From: Confluentibacter lentus | Lineage (GTDB): Bacteria; Bacteroidota; Bacteroidia; Flavobacteriales; Flavobacteriaceae | DNA: 64,000 bases | Direction: 5' to 3' | Assembly: GCF_002806995.1 (NCBI RefSeq) | Contig: NZ_NIHE01000009.1 | Span: forward strand, 118,742-182,741 | Shown: positions 40,159 through 49,550 of the stretch, in pieces | How positions within the stretch are numbered: position 1 is the stretch's first letter | Layout of the letters: each line of letters starts with the position of its first letter | Translations under genes and position numbers: made by a program | The notes under the pieces: model-generated | What the model was told of the DNA's origin: nothing | The model's database searches: none | What the model saw: only the letters and a program-made list of their open reading frames with translations

Positions 40159-42108
40159 ATGAGCGAACCGAAAGAAGAATTTAACAAACACAATTATTCC
40201 GCAGATAGTATTCAGGCTTTAGAGGGCATGGAGCATGTGCGTATGCGTCCATCTATGTATATTGGAGATGTTGGGGTTAGAGGACTTCACCATTTGGTGT
40301 ATGAGGTTGTAGATAACTCCATTGATGAGGCACTTGCCGGGCATTGTAATAATATTACCGTCATAATAAATGAAGATAATTCCATTACGACTGAAGATGA
40401 TGGTCGTGGTATCCCAGTAGATTTACACAAGAAAGAAGGCGTTTCTGCCCTTGAGGTGGTCATGACCAAAATTGGGGCAGGTGGAAAGTTTGATAAAGAT
40501 TCTTATAAAGTTTCAGGAGGTTTACACGGTGTTGGTGTGAGTTGTGTGAATGCCTTGTCAGAACATTTGCGTGCTACAGTTTACAGAGATGGGAAGATTT
40601 ATGAGCAAGAATACGAACGCGGTAAAGCGATGTATCCTGTGAAGCAAATTGGTGAAACCGATAAACGTGGTACAACGGTTACTTTTAAACCAGACCAAAC
40701 TATATTTACCCAAACGGTGGAGTATAGTTATGATACCTTGGCTAGTAGATTACGAGAATTGTCTTATCTAAATAAAGGTATTACGATTCATTTAGTTGAT
40801 AAAAGAGAGAAAAAAAGTGATGGTACTTATGAAGGTGAAACATTTCATTCTACTGAAGGTTTAAGAGAATTTATAAAATTCTTAGATGGAAATAGAGAGC
40901 CTTTAATGAAAGATGTTATTGCTTTTGAAGGTGAAAAAAATGGCGTTCCAGTGGAAGTGGCGATGGTTTATAATACATCGTATGCTGAAAATTTACATTC
41001 GTATGTTAATAACATCAACACACATGAAGGAGGAACGCATTTAGCGGGTTTCCGTCGTGGATTGACGATGACCTTGAAAAAGTACGCGGATGACTCCGGC
41101 ATGTTGAAGAATTTGAAATTTGAAATTGCTGGGGATGATTTCCGAGAAGGCCTAACAGCTATTATTTCAGTAAAAGTTCAAGAGCCACAATTTGAAGGTC
41201 AGACCAAAACAAAATTAGGAAACAGGGAAGTATCGGCATCTGTAAGTCAGGCCGTATCTGAAATGTTAACCGATTATCTAGAGGAACATCCAGACGATGC
41301 TAGAACCATAGTTCAAAAAGTGATGTTAGCAGCGCAAGCACGTCACGCTGCCCAAAAAGCCCGTGAAATGGTTCAGCGTAAAACCGTTATGAGCATTGGT
41401 GGTTTACCTGGAAAATTAAGTGATTGTTCTGAGCAAGATCCTTCAAAATGCGAAGTTTTTCTTGTTGAGGGAGATTCCGCAGGTGGTACAGCAAAACAAG
41501 GTCGTGATAGGGCATTTCAAGCTATTTTGCCATTAAGAGGTAAAATTTTGAATGTTGAAAAAGCCATGACACATAAAGTATTTGAAAACGAAGAGATTAA
41601 AAATATTTTTACGGCTTTAGGTGTTACCATTGGAACGGAAGAGGATAGTAAAGCACTTAACCTTTCAAAATTAAGGTACCATAAAGTAGTGATTATGTGT
41701 GATGCCGATATTGATGGTAGCCACATTGCTACCTTAATTTTAACATTCTTCTTCAGATACATGAAAGAATTAATTGAAGGCGGACATATTTACATTGCAA
41801 CGCCACCTTTGTACTTAGTTAAAAAAGGAAATAAAAAAGCATATGCTTGGAGTGATAAAGAACGTGATGCCATTGCAGAGGAATTTGGTGGCAGTGTGAA
41901 TATCCAACGATATAAAGGTCTTGGTGAAATGAATGCTGAGCAATTATGGGACACGACCATGAATCCGGAGTTCAGGACCATGCGTTTAGTGCAGATAGAT
42001 AATGGTATTGAGGCCGATAGGATTTTCTCGATGTTGATGGGTGATGAAGTGCCACCTCGTAGGGATTTTATAGAAAAGAATGCCATTTATGCCAATATCG
42101 ATGCATAA
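40159..42108 (+). CDS. gyrB: DNA gyrase subunit B
   Basis: A 649-residue GyrB. The GHKL ATPase includes YEVVDNSIDEALAGHC, TEDDGRGIPVDLH and SGGLHGVGVSCVNALSE (residues about 45-130). The transducer contains FVNNINTHEGGTH-like YVNNINTHEGGTHLAGFRRGL. The TOPRIM domain has VFLVEGDSAGGTAKQGRDRAFQAILPLRGKILNVEKA (about 435-470) and IMCDADIDGSHIATL. The C-terminus ends with RYKGLGEMNAEQLWDTTMNPEFRTM. With GyrA it introduces negative supercoils. QAI(L)PLRGKILN is typical of GyrB rather than ParE. It is a single-gene unit closed by a strong terminator. Confidence 0.97.
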   Translation: MSEPKEEFNKHNYSADSIQALEGMEHVRMRPSMYIGDVGVRGLHHLVYEVVDNSIDEALAGHCNNITVIINEDNSITTEDDGRGIPVDLHKKEGVSALEVVMTKIGAGGKFDKDSYKVSGGLHGVGVSCVNALSEHLRATVYRDGKIYEQEYERGKAMYPVKQIGETDKRGTTVTFKPDQTIFTQTVEYSYDTLASRLRELSYLNKGITIHLVDKREKKSDGTYEGETFHSTEGLREFIKFLDGNREPLMKDVIAFEGEKNGVPVEVAMVYNTSYAENLHSYVNNINTHEGGTHLAGFRRGLTMTLKKYADDSGMLKNLKFEIAGDDFREGLTAIISVKVQEPQFEGQTKTKLGNREVSASVSQAVSEMLTDYLEEHPDDARTIVQKVMLAAQARHAAQKAREMVQRKTVMSIGGLPGKLSDCSEQDPSKCEVFLVEGDSAGGTAKQGRDRAFQAILPLRGKILNVEKAMTHKVFENEEIKNIFTALGVTIGTEEDSKALNLSKLRYHKVVIMCDADIDGSHIATLILTFFFRYMKELIEGGHIYIATPPLYLVKKGNKKAYAWSDKERDAIAEEFGGSVNIQRYKGLGEMNAEQLWDTTMNPEFRTMRLVQIDNGIEADRIFSMLMGDEVPPRRDFIEKNAIYANIDA

Positions 42109-42141
42109 AGATTTTTAAGATATTCTTTGAATTTATTGAAG

Positions 42142-42180
42142 AAAACCGTTAGCAATATAAAATTTGTTAACGGTTTTTTT
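42142..42180 (+). terminator. Terminator of gyrB
   Basis: Arms AAAACCGTTA (42142-42151) and TAACGGTTTT (42168-42177), extendable inward by four pairs including a wobble, followed by T to 42180. It lies 34 bp after the gyrB stop. Confidence 0.9.
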
Positions 42181-42305
42181 CTGTTTATTGTTTATTGTTG
42201 ATAATAACATAAAAAGGACAGGAATATTTATTATTTAAGTAATGTATTTCAAATAAATTTATAATTTACACATTCTTAAAAATTCAGGAATAATATAAAA
42301 TAATT

Positions 42306-43709
42306 ATGATACGGTTTAAATTAAGGCACCTCTTTATTATCACTATTCTCACAGGATTTCACAGTGTCAATGTAAATTCTCAATCTGGGAACGATGGATG
42401 GATTTCCCTTTTTAATGGCAAAAATCTGGATGGCTGGAAGCAGATTAATGGTCAAGCAGAATACAAAGTTGAGAACGGAGAAATTATTGGAAAATCAAAA
42501 TTGAACACACCAAATAGTTTTTTATGCACCACAAAAAATTACTCCGATTTTATTCTTGAGTTTGACGTTATGGTGAGTCCGGAAATTAATTCTGGAGTTC
42601 AATTTAGATCTAATTCAAACCCTAATTATAGAAAAGGAGTTGTGCATGGGTATCAATTTGAAATTGACCCTAGCTCCAGAAGTTTTAGTGGTGGTATTTA
42701 TGATGAGCAAAGAAGAGGTTGGTTATATCCAATGTCCATTAATAAGAAAGGGGCTAAAGCTTTTCAAAACGGAGTTTGGAATAGTTGTAGAATCGAAGCT
42801 ATTGGTAATTCCATTAGAACATGGGTTAATGGTGTTGCGTGTGCTAATTTAATTGACGATATAACGCCTGAAGGATTTATAGCTTTGCAGGTTCATAGCA
42901 TTGGAGAAGATAAAAATCTTGCTGATAAAGAAATTAAGTGGAAAAATATAAGAATTAAAACAACCAATTTAGAATCTGAACGCAAGTCATCAGACCCCGA
43001 AGTGGTTGAAATGAGTTATTTGGTCAATCAAATAACCCCTGACGAAAAACGAAAAGGTTGGCGTTTGCTATGGGACGGTAAAACAACTACAGGTTGGAGA
43101 AGTGCGAGAGCTAGTAGTTTTCCAAAATCCGGTTGGGAAATAAAGGATGGGGAGTTAACTATTTTAGCAACGAATGGCGGAGAATCTACAGGGCCAGGTG
43201 ATATTGTTACAGAAGACCTTTTTAGCAGTTTTGAATTGGAATTGGAATTTAAAATTACCGAAGGCGCTAATAGTGGCATAAAATATTTTGTTGATGCCGA
43301 TTTAAATAAAGGTCCTGGTTCTGCCATTGGATGTGAATTTCAAATATTGGATGATGTCAAGCATCCGGATGCCAAGGCAGGTGTTAACGGTAATAGAACT
43401 ATAGGTTCGCTATATGATTTAATACCTGCGGAAGGGCTTTCATCGCCCAATCGCCCAAAACAATTTAAAGGAATAGGAACTTGGAATAAAGCAAGAATAA
43501 TAGTTAAAGGAGGTAAAGTTGAACATTGGTTAAATAATGAGAAAGTTGTTGAGTACGATCGATTTTCCCAAATGTTTAGATCGCTTGTGGCGACTAGTAA
43601 ATACAAAACATGGCCGGCTTTTGGTCAATGGGCAAGTGGTTCTATTTTATTGCAAGACCACGGCAATACAGTACATTATAGAAGTATAAAAATAAGAGAA
43701 TTTAATTAA
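42306..43709 (+). CDS. Secreted tandem DUF1080 (3-keto-disaccharide hydrolase-like) protein
   Basis: A 467-residue exported protein with a signal peptide (about residues 1-25) and two DUF1080/concanavalin-like domains. Domain 1 covers about 30-218 (WISLFNGKNLDGWKQINGQAEYKVENGEIIGKSK, FDVMVSPEINSGVQFRS). Domain 2 covers about 245-465 (GWRLLWDGKTTTGWRSARASSFPKSGWEIKDGELTI, FKITEGANSGIKYFVD). DUF1080 enzymes have been linked to cleavage of 3-keto-glycosides made by Gfo/Idh/MocA-type oxidation. Two such oxidoreductases follow, the first only 6 bp away, so the three genes probably form a 3-keto pathway for sugar or glycoside breakdown. The true substrate is unknown. Confidence 0.88.
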   Translation: MIRFKLRHLFIITILTGFHSVNVNSQSGNDGWISLFNGKNLDGWKQINGQAEYKVENGEIIGKSKLNTPNSFLCTTKNYSDFILEFDVMVSPEINSGVQFRSNSNPNYRKGVVHGYQFEIDPSSRSFSGGIYDEQRRGWLYPMSINKKGAKAFQNGVWNSCRIEAIGNSIRTWVNGVACANLIDDITPEGFIALQVHSIGEDKNLADKEIKWKNIRIKTTNLESERKSSDPEVVEMSYLVNQITPDEKRKGWRLLWDGKTTTGWRSARASSFPKSGWEIKDGELTILATNGGESTGPGDIVTEDLFSSFELELEFKITEGANSGIKYFVDADLNKGPGSAIGCEFQILDDVKHPDAKAGVNGNRTIGSLYDLIPAEGLSSPNRPKQFKGIGTWNKARIIVKGGKVEHWLNNEKVVEYDRFSQMFRSLVATSKYKTWPAFGQWASGSILLQDHGNTVHYRSIKIREFN

Positions 43710-43715
43710 TATATT

Positions 43716-45044
43716 ATGGCATCAGATAGAAGGGAATTTATAAAAAAATCCGCATTAGGAGGCATCGCAACAATAGGTATGGCTATGTTGCCTAAAATTG
43801 GTTACGCTAGTATTTTAGGTTCTAACGAACGTTTAAATGTTGCTGTAATTGGTGTAAATGGCAGGGCTAAAGCATTGACCACGGGTATACACAATTATAC
43901 TGATGCCAAAATTATATATACTTGTGATGTTGATGATTTGATTATAGATAGAAACAACAAGTATTTAGAAAGAACCATTGGGTATGTTCCTAAAGTAGAA
44001 AAGGATTTTAGAAAGATATTGGAAGATAAAGATGTTGATGCCGTATTTATTGCTACACCAGAACATTGGCATGCACCCATGGCCATTATGGCATTACAAG
44101 CAGGAAAACATGTGTATGTAGAAAAACCTTGTAGTCATAATCCGCACGAAACCGAGTTATTGGTAGCGGCACAAAAAAAGTATGGAAAAGTGGTGCAAAT
44201 GGGCAATCAGCAACGCTCGGCGGAATCCAGTATTCTGGCGGTTCAAGAAATAAAAGACGGTATAATTGGAGAAGTTTATAAAGGGGAAGCGTATTATTCA
44301 AACAACAGAGGTTCCATAGGAATAGGTAAAGAGATTGAAGTGCCTTCAACTTTAGATTGGGAACTTTGGCAAGGACCAGCTCCAAGACAAAAATATAAAG
44401 ATAATATCCATACCTATAATTGGCATTGGTTTAGAACATGGGGAACAGGGGAAATACATAACAATGGAACTCATGAAATTGATGTTTGTAGATGGGCCAT
44501 GGGATTGGGATTACCAGATAGTGTCACGTCTTTTGGAGGGAAGTTTACATATAATGATGATTGGGAATTTGTAGATAACCAACAAGCAACATTTAATTAT
44601 AGAGATGGAAAGTTTATTACATGGACGGGACATAGTCGGGGTTTAATTCAGCCAAATCAGCCAGATAGAGGTGCCACCATTTATGGAAGTAAAGGAGTTA
44701 TTACATTAAGTCGCAATGAATATAAACTTTTCGGATTGGATGGAAAACTTATCAAAACCGTTGAAGAAAAAGCTAAAAGCGAAACTATTAATACTGTTGG
44801 TGCTGGAGCTTTAGATATTTATCATGTGGCGAACTTCTTTGATGCTATCCGATTGAACCAAAAGCAAAATTCACCAATAGACGATGCTAGCATCAGTACA
44901 CAAATGTGTCATTTAGGAAATATTGCCCAAGATGTTAAAAGAACAATATATATTGACAAAGATTCAGGCAAGATTAAAAATGATAAAGAAGCTATGAAAT
45001 ACTGGTCAAGGGAATATGAAAAAGGTTGGGAGCCAAAATTATAA
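43716..45044 (+). CDS. Tat-exported Gfo/Idh/MocA oxidoreductase
   Basis: A 442-residue oxidoreductase. The N-terminus MASDRREFIKKSALGGIATIGMAMLPKIGYAS is a twin-arginine signal (DRREFIKKS). A Rossmann domain follows (LNVAVIGVNGRAKALTTGI, AVFIATPEHWHAPMAIMALQAGKHVYVEKPCSHNPHE), where EKP carries the usual catalytic Lys. The C-terminal domain has WHWFRTWGTGEIHNNGTHEIDVCRWAMGL. Tat export fits a pre-folded NAD(P)-binding periplasmic enzyme. It probably oxidises a glycoside at C3 for the adjacent DUF1080 protein. Middle gene of the 42.3-46.3 kb cluster. Confidence 0.9.
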   Translation: MASDRREFIKKSALGGIATIGMAMLPKIGYASILGSNERLNVAVIGVNGRAKALTTGIHNYTDAKIIYTCDVDDLIIDRNNKYLERTIGYVPKVEKDFRKILEDKDVDAVFIATPEHWHAPMAIMALQAGKHVYVEKPCSHNPHETELLVAAQKKYGKVVQMGNQQRSAESSILAVQEIKDGIIGEVYKGEAYYSNNRGSIGIGKEIEVPSTLDWELWQGPAPRQKYKDNIHTYNWHWFRTWGTGEIHNNGTHEIDVCRWAMGLGLPDSVTSFGGKFTYNDDWEFVDNQQATFNYRDGKFITWTGHSRGLIQPNQPDRGATIYGSKGVITLSRNEYKLFGLDGKLIKTVEEKAKSETINTVGAGALDIYHVANFFDAIRLNQKQNSPIDDASISTQMCHLGNIAQDVKRTIYIDKDSGKIKNDKEAMKYWSREYEKGWEPKL

Positions 45045-45092
45045 AAGCAACCATATTAAATTTGAAAAACTGGATTAGCATATTTTATTAAA

Positions 45093-46286
45093 ATGAAAAG
45101 GAAAGATTTTTTAGCCAAAAGCGCGCTATTGTCTGTAAGTGTTATTTCTGCAACTTCAGTCTTCGGTGTTATTTCTAAAAACATCAAAATTAATAAAACG
45201 ATAAAGTTAGGAGTTATAGGTACTGGAGACAGAGGGTCGGGTCTTATATCGATACTTAATGATATTGAAGGAATTGATGTTGTTGCTGTTTGTGATATTT
45301 TGGATTTCAGATTAAAAAACGGTCTGCAAAAAACAAATAATAAGGCAAAGGCTTATATCAATTACAAAGATCTTTTAAGTGATAAAGAAATAGATGCGGT
45401 ACTTATAGCGGCACCTTTTAATACACATGCGCAAATAGCTATGGATGCTATTGATGCAGGTAAACATGTGTATTGTGAAAAAACAATGGCGAAAGGCTTA
45501 AAGGAAATACAAGCGCTTGTTAGTAAAGTTTCAAATTCCAAACTAACTTTTCAAACAGGACACCAATACCATAGTTCTAGACTTTATAAGCATATTGTAA
45601 AGCTTATTAAAAGTGGGGAGATTGGTGAGGTAGTTAGTTTTGAGTGTCAATGGAATAGAAATGGTAATTGGCGTAGGCCCGTGCCCGATCCTGCGCTAGA
45701 GCGAGCTATAAATTGGAGAATGTATAAAGAATATTCGGGAGGGTTAGTCGCCGAATTATGTTCGCATCAAATTGATTTTGTGAGTTGGGTCCTTGGGGAG
45801 AATCCAAAGAAAATCATGGGTACAGGTGGCATTGATTTTTGGAAGGATGGCAGGGAAACATACGATAATGTACATTTATTATATGAATATCCTAGCGGTG
45901 TAAAAGCGACGTTTAAATGTTTGACAAATAATTCTCTGAATGATTATCAAATTAAAGTTCAAGGAAGCAAAGGTACCATTGTAATAGGTGCGGAAGAGGC
46001 TTGGATTTATTATGAAAAAAACGGTAAAAAGGAATTTAATGATGTTGATGGAGTCTCTGGAGCAACATCGCAAAACTATTCAATTGCCAATGGGAAACGT
46101 ATTGATTCATCTCACTTAGACCCGAGTAAGCAAGCTTTAATAGATTTTAGGGATGCTATTATAAACAATCATCAACCCATTTCAAATTTATATACGGGCG
46201 CCCATACTGCCATTGCAGTTCAAATGTCTCTTGATGCGATGTATAACAATACCATTGAGTATTGGAAAGAGGCATATAATTTTTAA
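45093..46286 (+). CDS. Second exported Gfo/Idh/MocA oxidoreductase
   Basis: A 397-residue paralogue of the previous gene. The N-terminus MKRKDFLAKSALLSVSVISATSVFG has a Tat-like KRKDFL in place of the strict RR. The Rossmann part has KLGVIGTGDRGSGLISIL and AVLIAAPFNTHAQIAMDAIDAGKHVYCEKTMAKGLKEI, with Glu-Lys followed by Thr rather than Pro. The C-terminal half includes WRMYKEYSGGLVAELCSHQIDFVSWVLGENP. It is 48 bp after the first oxidoreductase and most likely belongs to the same transcript. Two different oxidoreductases with one DUF1080 protein suggest stepwise oxidation and reduction of a glycoside. Confidence 0.88.
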   Translation: MKRKDFLAKSALLSVSVISATSVFGVISKNIKINKTIKLGVIGTGDRGSGLISILNDIEGIDVVAVCDILDFRLKNGLQKTNNKAKAYINYKDLLSDKEIDAVLIAAPFNTHAQIAMDAIDAGKHVYCEKTMAKGLKEIQALVSKVSNSKLTFQTGHQYHSSRLYKHIVKLIKSGEIGEVVSFECQWNRNGNWRRPVPDPALERAINWRMYKEYSGGLVAELCSHQIDFVSWVLGENPKKIMGTGGIDFWKDGRETYDNVHLLYEYPSGVKATFKCLTNNSLNDYQIKVQGSKGTIVIGAEEAWIYYEKNGKKEFNDVDGVSGATSQNYSIANGKRIDSSHLDPSKQALIDFRDAIINNHQPISNLYTGAHTAIAVQMSLDAMYNNTIEYWKEAYNF

Positions 46287-46294
46287 AAACAAAT

Positions 46295-47071
46295 TTATTT
46301 ACCCCCATTAGCCTGTAAATCTGCAATGCATTGAGCATCTAATTGTGGAGGTGAATTTCCATTCATAATATCAGATAATCCAGATGGGGATACGGCTTCC
46401 CAATACATTAAGCAACTTGTTACATTACAATGTCTTGTATGTTCTGGGTCTTCATGTGGTGATTGTAAATCAGTTCCAAAATTGGTAAGCCCCAACAAGT
46501 GACCAAATTCATGATTTATAACCGTAGCTTCTAGCAAGCTTCTATTGGGTTCAAAAGGGCTATTACTAAAATTTCTAACGGTTTCTTCAAAAATAACAAA
46601 GGAAGTATTTCTATAGGCAGTTCCTAAAACTACAGTTTCATTATCATCTTTATCGGATTTTCCATCAGTAAAAAATACCCAAACGGCGATTTGTTGGCCA
46701 TTATTGTATTTTGTTCTATTGGTTTCTTCAATATCAGCAATTTCTTCAATCGTGTATTCTGTATCTCCAAGAGAGGGTATGGATTTTTTTATAACACTAA
46801 TACCTTCGGGTTTGTTAGATGTCGTATTTATAAAATTTTTAAAATTATCAATAGCATTTGTTGTGGGTTCAAAACCTTCTACATAAACCAATTCAATTAT
46901 AATGCTTTTAAATTTTGTGTCTGATAATATATCATTGGCAGAACTTCCAGTAGTTTGTTTGTTGCCAATCTTATTTATGCCATTAGCAACATTATCAATA
47001 TCGTCATCTTTGCTACAAGATTGAAGGACGATTAATGCAAATAATAACGTTACTAAAACTTTATATTTCAT
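46295..47071 (-). CDS. Lipoprotein zinc metalloprotease (metzincin-like)
   Basis: A 258-residue lipoprotein (signal MKYKVLVTLLFALIVLQSC, lipobox Cys19) with a zinc protease core NHEFGHLLGLTNFG near residue 188. HEXXH is intact, but the classical third ligand position (HExxHxxGxxH) is Asn. A His-rich stretch HEDPEHTRHC follows and may supply the third ligand, and CLMYW resembles a Met-turn. I recall similar flavobacterial membrane metalloproteases with the same N-G pattern. A paired Cys (HCNVTSC) suits an envelope location. It is convergent with the oxidoreductase cluster, 8 bp apart. Confidence 0.8.
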   Translation of the reverse strand: MKYKVLVTLLFALIVLQSCSKDDDIDNVANGINKIGNKQTTGSSANDILSDTKFKSIIIELVYVEGFEPTTNAIDNFKNFINTTSNKPEGISVIKKSIPSLGDTEYTIEEIADIEETNRTKYNNGQQIAVWVFFTDGKSDKDDNETVVLGTAYRNTSFVIFEETVRNFSNSPFEPNRSLLEATVINHEFGHLLGLTNFGTDLQSPHEDPEHTRHCNVTSCLMYWEAVSPSGLSDIMNGNSPPQLDAQCIADLQANGGK

Positions 47072-47238
47072 ATCTAAGAATTTCAGTTTACTAAGCTACA
47101 GACTTTTTATTAAATATTGTCCCAAGATAATAATCATATATGTAACGATTTACCAAATAAAGTTCCCATTCATTTCTTAATATTATTTAGTAAAAATCAT
47201 ACAAATATCGATAAAATGCATTTTTTTTAGATAAAAAG

Positions 47239-47268
47239 TTGTTTTGTGTAGTTTTTTATATATATTTG
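47239..47268 (+). promoter_or_regulatory. Promoter of the DUF6588-like gene
   Basis: TTG (47239-47241), a 19-nt spacer and TAtaTTTG (47261-47268) match the Bacteroidota consensus well. The ATG follows 21 bp later. Confidence 0.7.
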
Positions 47269-47289
47269 TATAACCAAATTTATTAAAGA

Positions 47290-48306
47290 ATGAAAAAAAT
47301 AGCCTTACTTATATTATTATTTGTAGCAACTATTTCTTTAAAGGCTCAAAATGATTTAGATGCCTTACTTGCGGCAGGTGTAGATGATGCCCAACGTTTT
47401 GCCAACGATTATTTAGCACCAGGAACTAATGGACTCATGTATAGCATGAATTCAAACTGGTTTAATACTGCAGATGCCAAGCCTTTGGGAGGTTTCGAAA
47501 TATCCATTATTGCGAATGCCGCATCTGTTAAAAACGAAAACAAATCTTTTTTAATGAATACAGATTTGTACAATAATGTACAATTTGTTCAGGGGCCAAA
47601 TTCTCAAATGGTTTCAACGGTATTAGGAGAGAACAATCCAGATATAGATGTTATATTAACTTATGACGATCCAATTTTCGGTCAGCAAACCGAACAAATT
47701 ACCTTACCGAGTGGTATTGGTTCAGAAAATATAAATTTAATTCCAACAGCATTTATTCAAGGTGCTGTAGGTCTTGGTAAAGGCATTGAAGTAAAGGGAC
47801 GTTTTGTGCCTAAAATAAAAACAGATGACGTTTCATTAAGTATGTATGGAGCTGGTTTACAATTTGAAGTAACCAAATGGTTGCCGGCGGATAAAGTGTT
47901 ACCTGTCGCCATATCTGGATTGGTTGCCTATACACATTTAGACGGTTCATATAATTTAGATGAATCTTCTAGCGTAGGGGGTGAAAATCAACGCTTGGAA
48001 ACTGCAACAAATACGTGGTTGTTTCAAATGATAGCATCAACAAAATTACCTGTCATTAATTTTTATGGTGGTGTTGGCTATATCAAAGGAAAATCAGAAT
48101 CAGATTTATTGGGAACTTACAGGATATCAAATGGAATTATAACTTCTGAAGATATTGTAGATCCATTTTCAGTTTCAAGTGAGGTATCTGGCGTAAGAGG
48201 CACTATAGGTACAAAGTTGAAATTAGGATTTTTCAGATTGAACGCAGAATATCATTTAGCCGAATTCAATGCTTTTTCAGTAGGTATAAATTTTGGATTT
48301 AGATAA
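47290..48306 (+). CDS. Outer-membrane beta-barrel-like protein (DUF6588-like)
   Basis: A 338-residue secreted protein with signal MKKIALLILLFVATISLKAQ, then a conserved-looking start (DLDALLAAGVDDAQRFANDYLAPGTNGLMYSMNSNWFNTADAKPLGGFEISI). Alternating beta strands with Gly and aromatic residues follow, ending FRLNAEYHLAEFNAFSVGINFGFR with a terminal Arg after Phe. The pattern fits an outer-membrane barrel; I associate it with the DUF6588 group, from memory. No partner genes point to a task. It is a single-gene unit with a strong promoter and terminator. Confidence 0.75.
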   Translation: MKKIALLILLFVATISLKAQNDLDALLAAGVDDAQRFANDYLAPGTNGLMYSMNSNWFNTADAKPLGGFEISIIANAASVKNENKSFLMNTDLYNNVQFVQGPNSQMVSTVLGENNPDIDVILTYDDPIFGQQTEQITLPSGIGSENINLIPTAFIQGAVGLGKGIEVKGRFVPKIKTDDVSLSMYGAGLQFEVTKWLPADKVLPVAISGLVAYTHLDGSYNLDESSSVGGENQRLETATNTWLFQMIASTKLPVINFYGGVGYIKGKSESDLLGTYRISNGIITSEDIVDPFSVSSEVSGVRGTIGTKLKLGFFRLNAEYHLAEFNAFSVGINFGFR

Positions 48307-48374
48307 GAAAATATTAAAGAGTCATATTATAATTGTTTGAATTAGTTTATTTTTAGTTATTAGTTGGATGTTAG

Positions 48375-48407
48375 AAAAGTGCGGGATTTAATCCCGCACT
48401 TTTTTTA
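48375..48407 (+). terminator. Rho-independent terminator
   Basis: Arms AAAAGTGCGGGAT (48375-48387) and its complement (48391-48403), loop TTA, followed by further T to 48407. It ends the barrel protein transcript. Confidence 0.93.
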
Positions 48408-48426
48408 TTAAGAACTTTTTAATTTA

Positions 48427-48434
48427 TACTTTTG
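48427..48434 (+). promoter_or_regulatory. -7 box of mdh
   Basis: TActTTTG at 48427-48434 fits TAnnTTTG, just after the preceding terminator. It would give an mdh leader of about 110 nt in which I see no riboswitch-like fold. The -33 element is unclear. Confidence 0.45.
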
Positions 48435-48550
48435 TGCTACATAATTTTATATGTTGATTTAACCAAACAAAAATCATATTTTTAGTTAAAAATAAATCCC
48501 AATTTTGATTAAAATTTATATCAATAAAAACTTTTAAAAATAATAAACTT

Positions 48551-49471
48551 ATGAAAATTACAGTAGTTGGTGCAGGAGCAGTGGGTGCAAGTTGTGCAGA
48601 ATATATTGCTATTAAAAATTTTGCTTCGGAAGTCGTTTTGTTAGACATTAAAGAAGGCTATGCAGAAGGTAAAGCCATGGATTTAATGCAAACCGCATCA
48701 TTAAATGGTTTTGATACAAAAATCACAGGTATTACAAATGATTACAGCAAAACAGCGGATAGTGATATATGTGTCATTACTTCAGGAATTCCTCGTAAAC
48801 CGGGCATGACTCGCGAAGAATTAATAGGCATTAATGCGGGTATTGTAAAAACAGTATCATCTAGTTTAATACAATATTCTCCAAATACCATCATAATCGT
48901 TGTAAGCAATCCTATGGATACTATGACGTATTTAGTTCATAAATCCACCAATTTACCTAAACATAAAATTATAGGTATGGGAGGCGCTTTAGATTCTGCT
49001 CGTTTTAAATACAGATTGGCAGAAGCTCTTGGAGGCCCCATTAGTGATGTTGATGGAATGGTTATCGCTGGCCACAGTGATACGGGAATGATTCCTTTAA
49101 CACGTTTAGCTACAAGAAATGGCGTACCTGTTTCAGAATTTTTATCTGATGAAAGATTAAAACAAGTCGCGGAAGATACTAAAGTTGGAGGAGCAACACT
49201 TACCAAATTATTAGGAACATCGGCTTGGTATGCACCAGGTGCAGCAGTTTCTGCCATGGCTCAAGCTATTGCTTGCGATACCAAAAAAGTATTTCCTTGC
49301 TCAGCATTATTAGAAGGTGAGTATGGGTTTAATGATATTTGTCTTGGTGTGCCAGTGGTTTTAGGGAAAAACGGTATAGAAGAAATCATTAAAATAAAAC
49401 TAAATGACGCTGAAATCGCTAACATGAAAGAAAGTGCAAACGGTGTTAAAAGCGTGAATGATTTATTGTAA
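48551..49471 (+). CDS. mdh: Malate dehydrogenase
   Basis: A 306-residue LDH-like malate dehydrogenase. The NAD-binding GAGAVGASCAEYIA opens the protein, Asp in VVLLDIKEGYAEGKAMDL selects NAD. SGIPRKPGMTREELIGINAGIV carries the substrate-binding Arg residues (two Arg give malate/oxaloacetate specificity). IVVSNPMDTMTYLV and the catalytic His in MVIAGHSDTGMIPL follow. It interconverts malate and oxaloacetate in the TCA cycle. It is a single-gene unit followed by a compact terminator. Confidence 0.97.
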   Translation: MKITVVGAGAVGASCAEYIAIKNFASEVVLLDIKEGYAEGKAMDLMQTASLNGFDTKITGITNDYSKTADSDICVITSGIPRKPGMTREELIGINAGIVKTVSSSLIQYSPNTIIIVVSNPMDTMTYLVHKSTNLPKHKIIGMGGALDSARFKYRLAEALGGPISDVDGMVIAGHSDTGMIPLTRLATRNGVPVSEFLSDERLKQVAEDTKVGGATLTKLLGTSAWYAPGAAVSAMAQAIACDTKKVFPCSALLEGEYGFNDICLGVPVVLGKNGIEEIIKIKLNDAEIANMKESANGVKSVNDLL

Positions 49472-49507
49472 TTATAATATTCAATATTTATAAATTCATT
49501 TTTATTT

Positions 49508-49531
49508 AAAGACTGCTAACAAGCAGTCTTT
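49508..49531 (+). terminator. Terminator of mdh
   Basis: AAAGACTGCT (49508-49517) and AGCAGTCTTT (49522-49531) pair perfectly around loop AACA; T-rich DNA follows. The next gene begins 20 bp later. Confidence 0.9.
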
Positions 49532-49550
49532 ATTTTTTTATATTTGGCGC

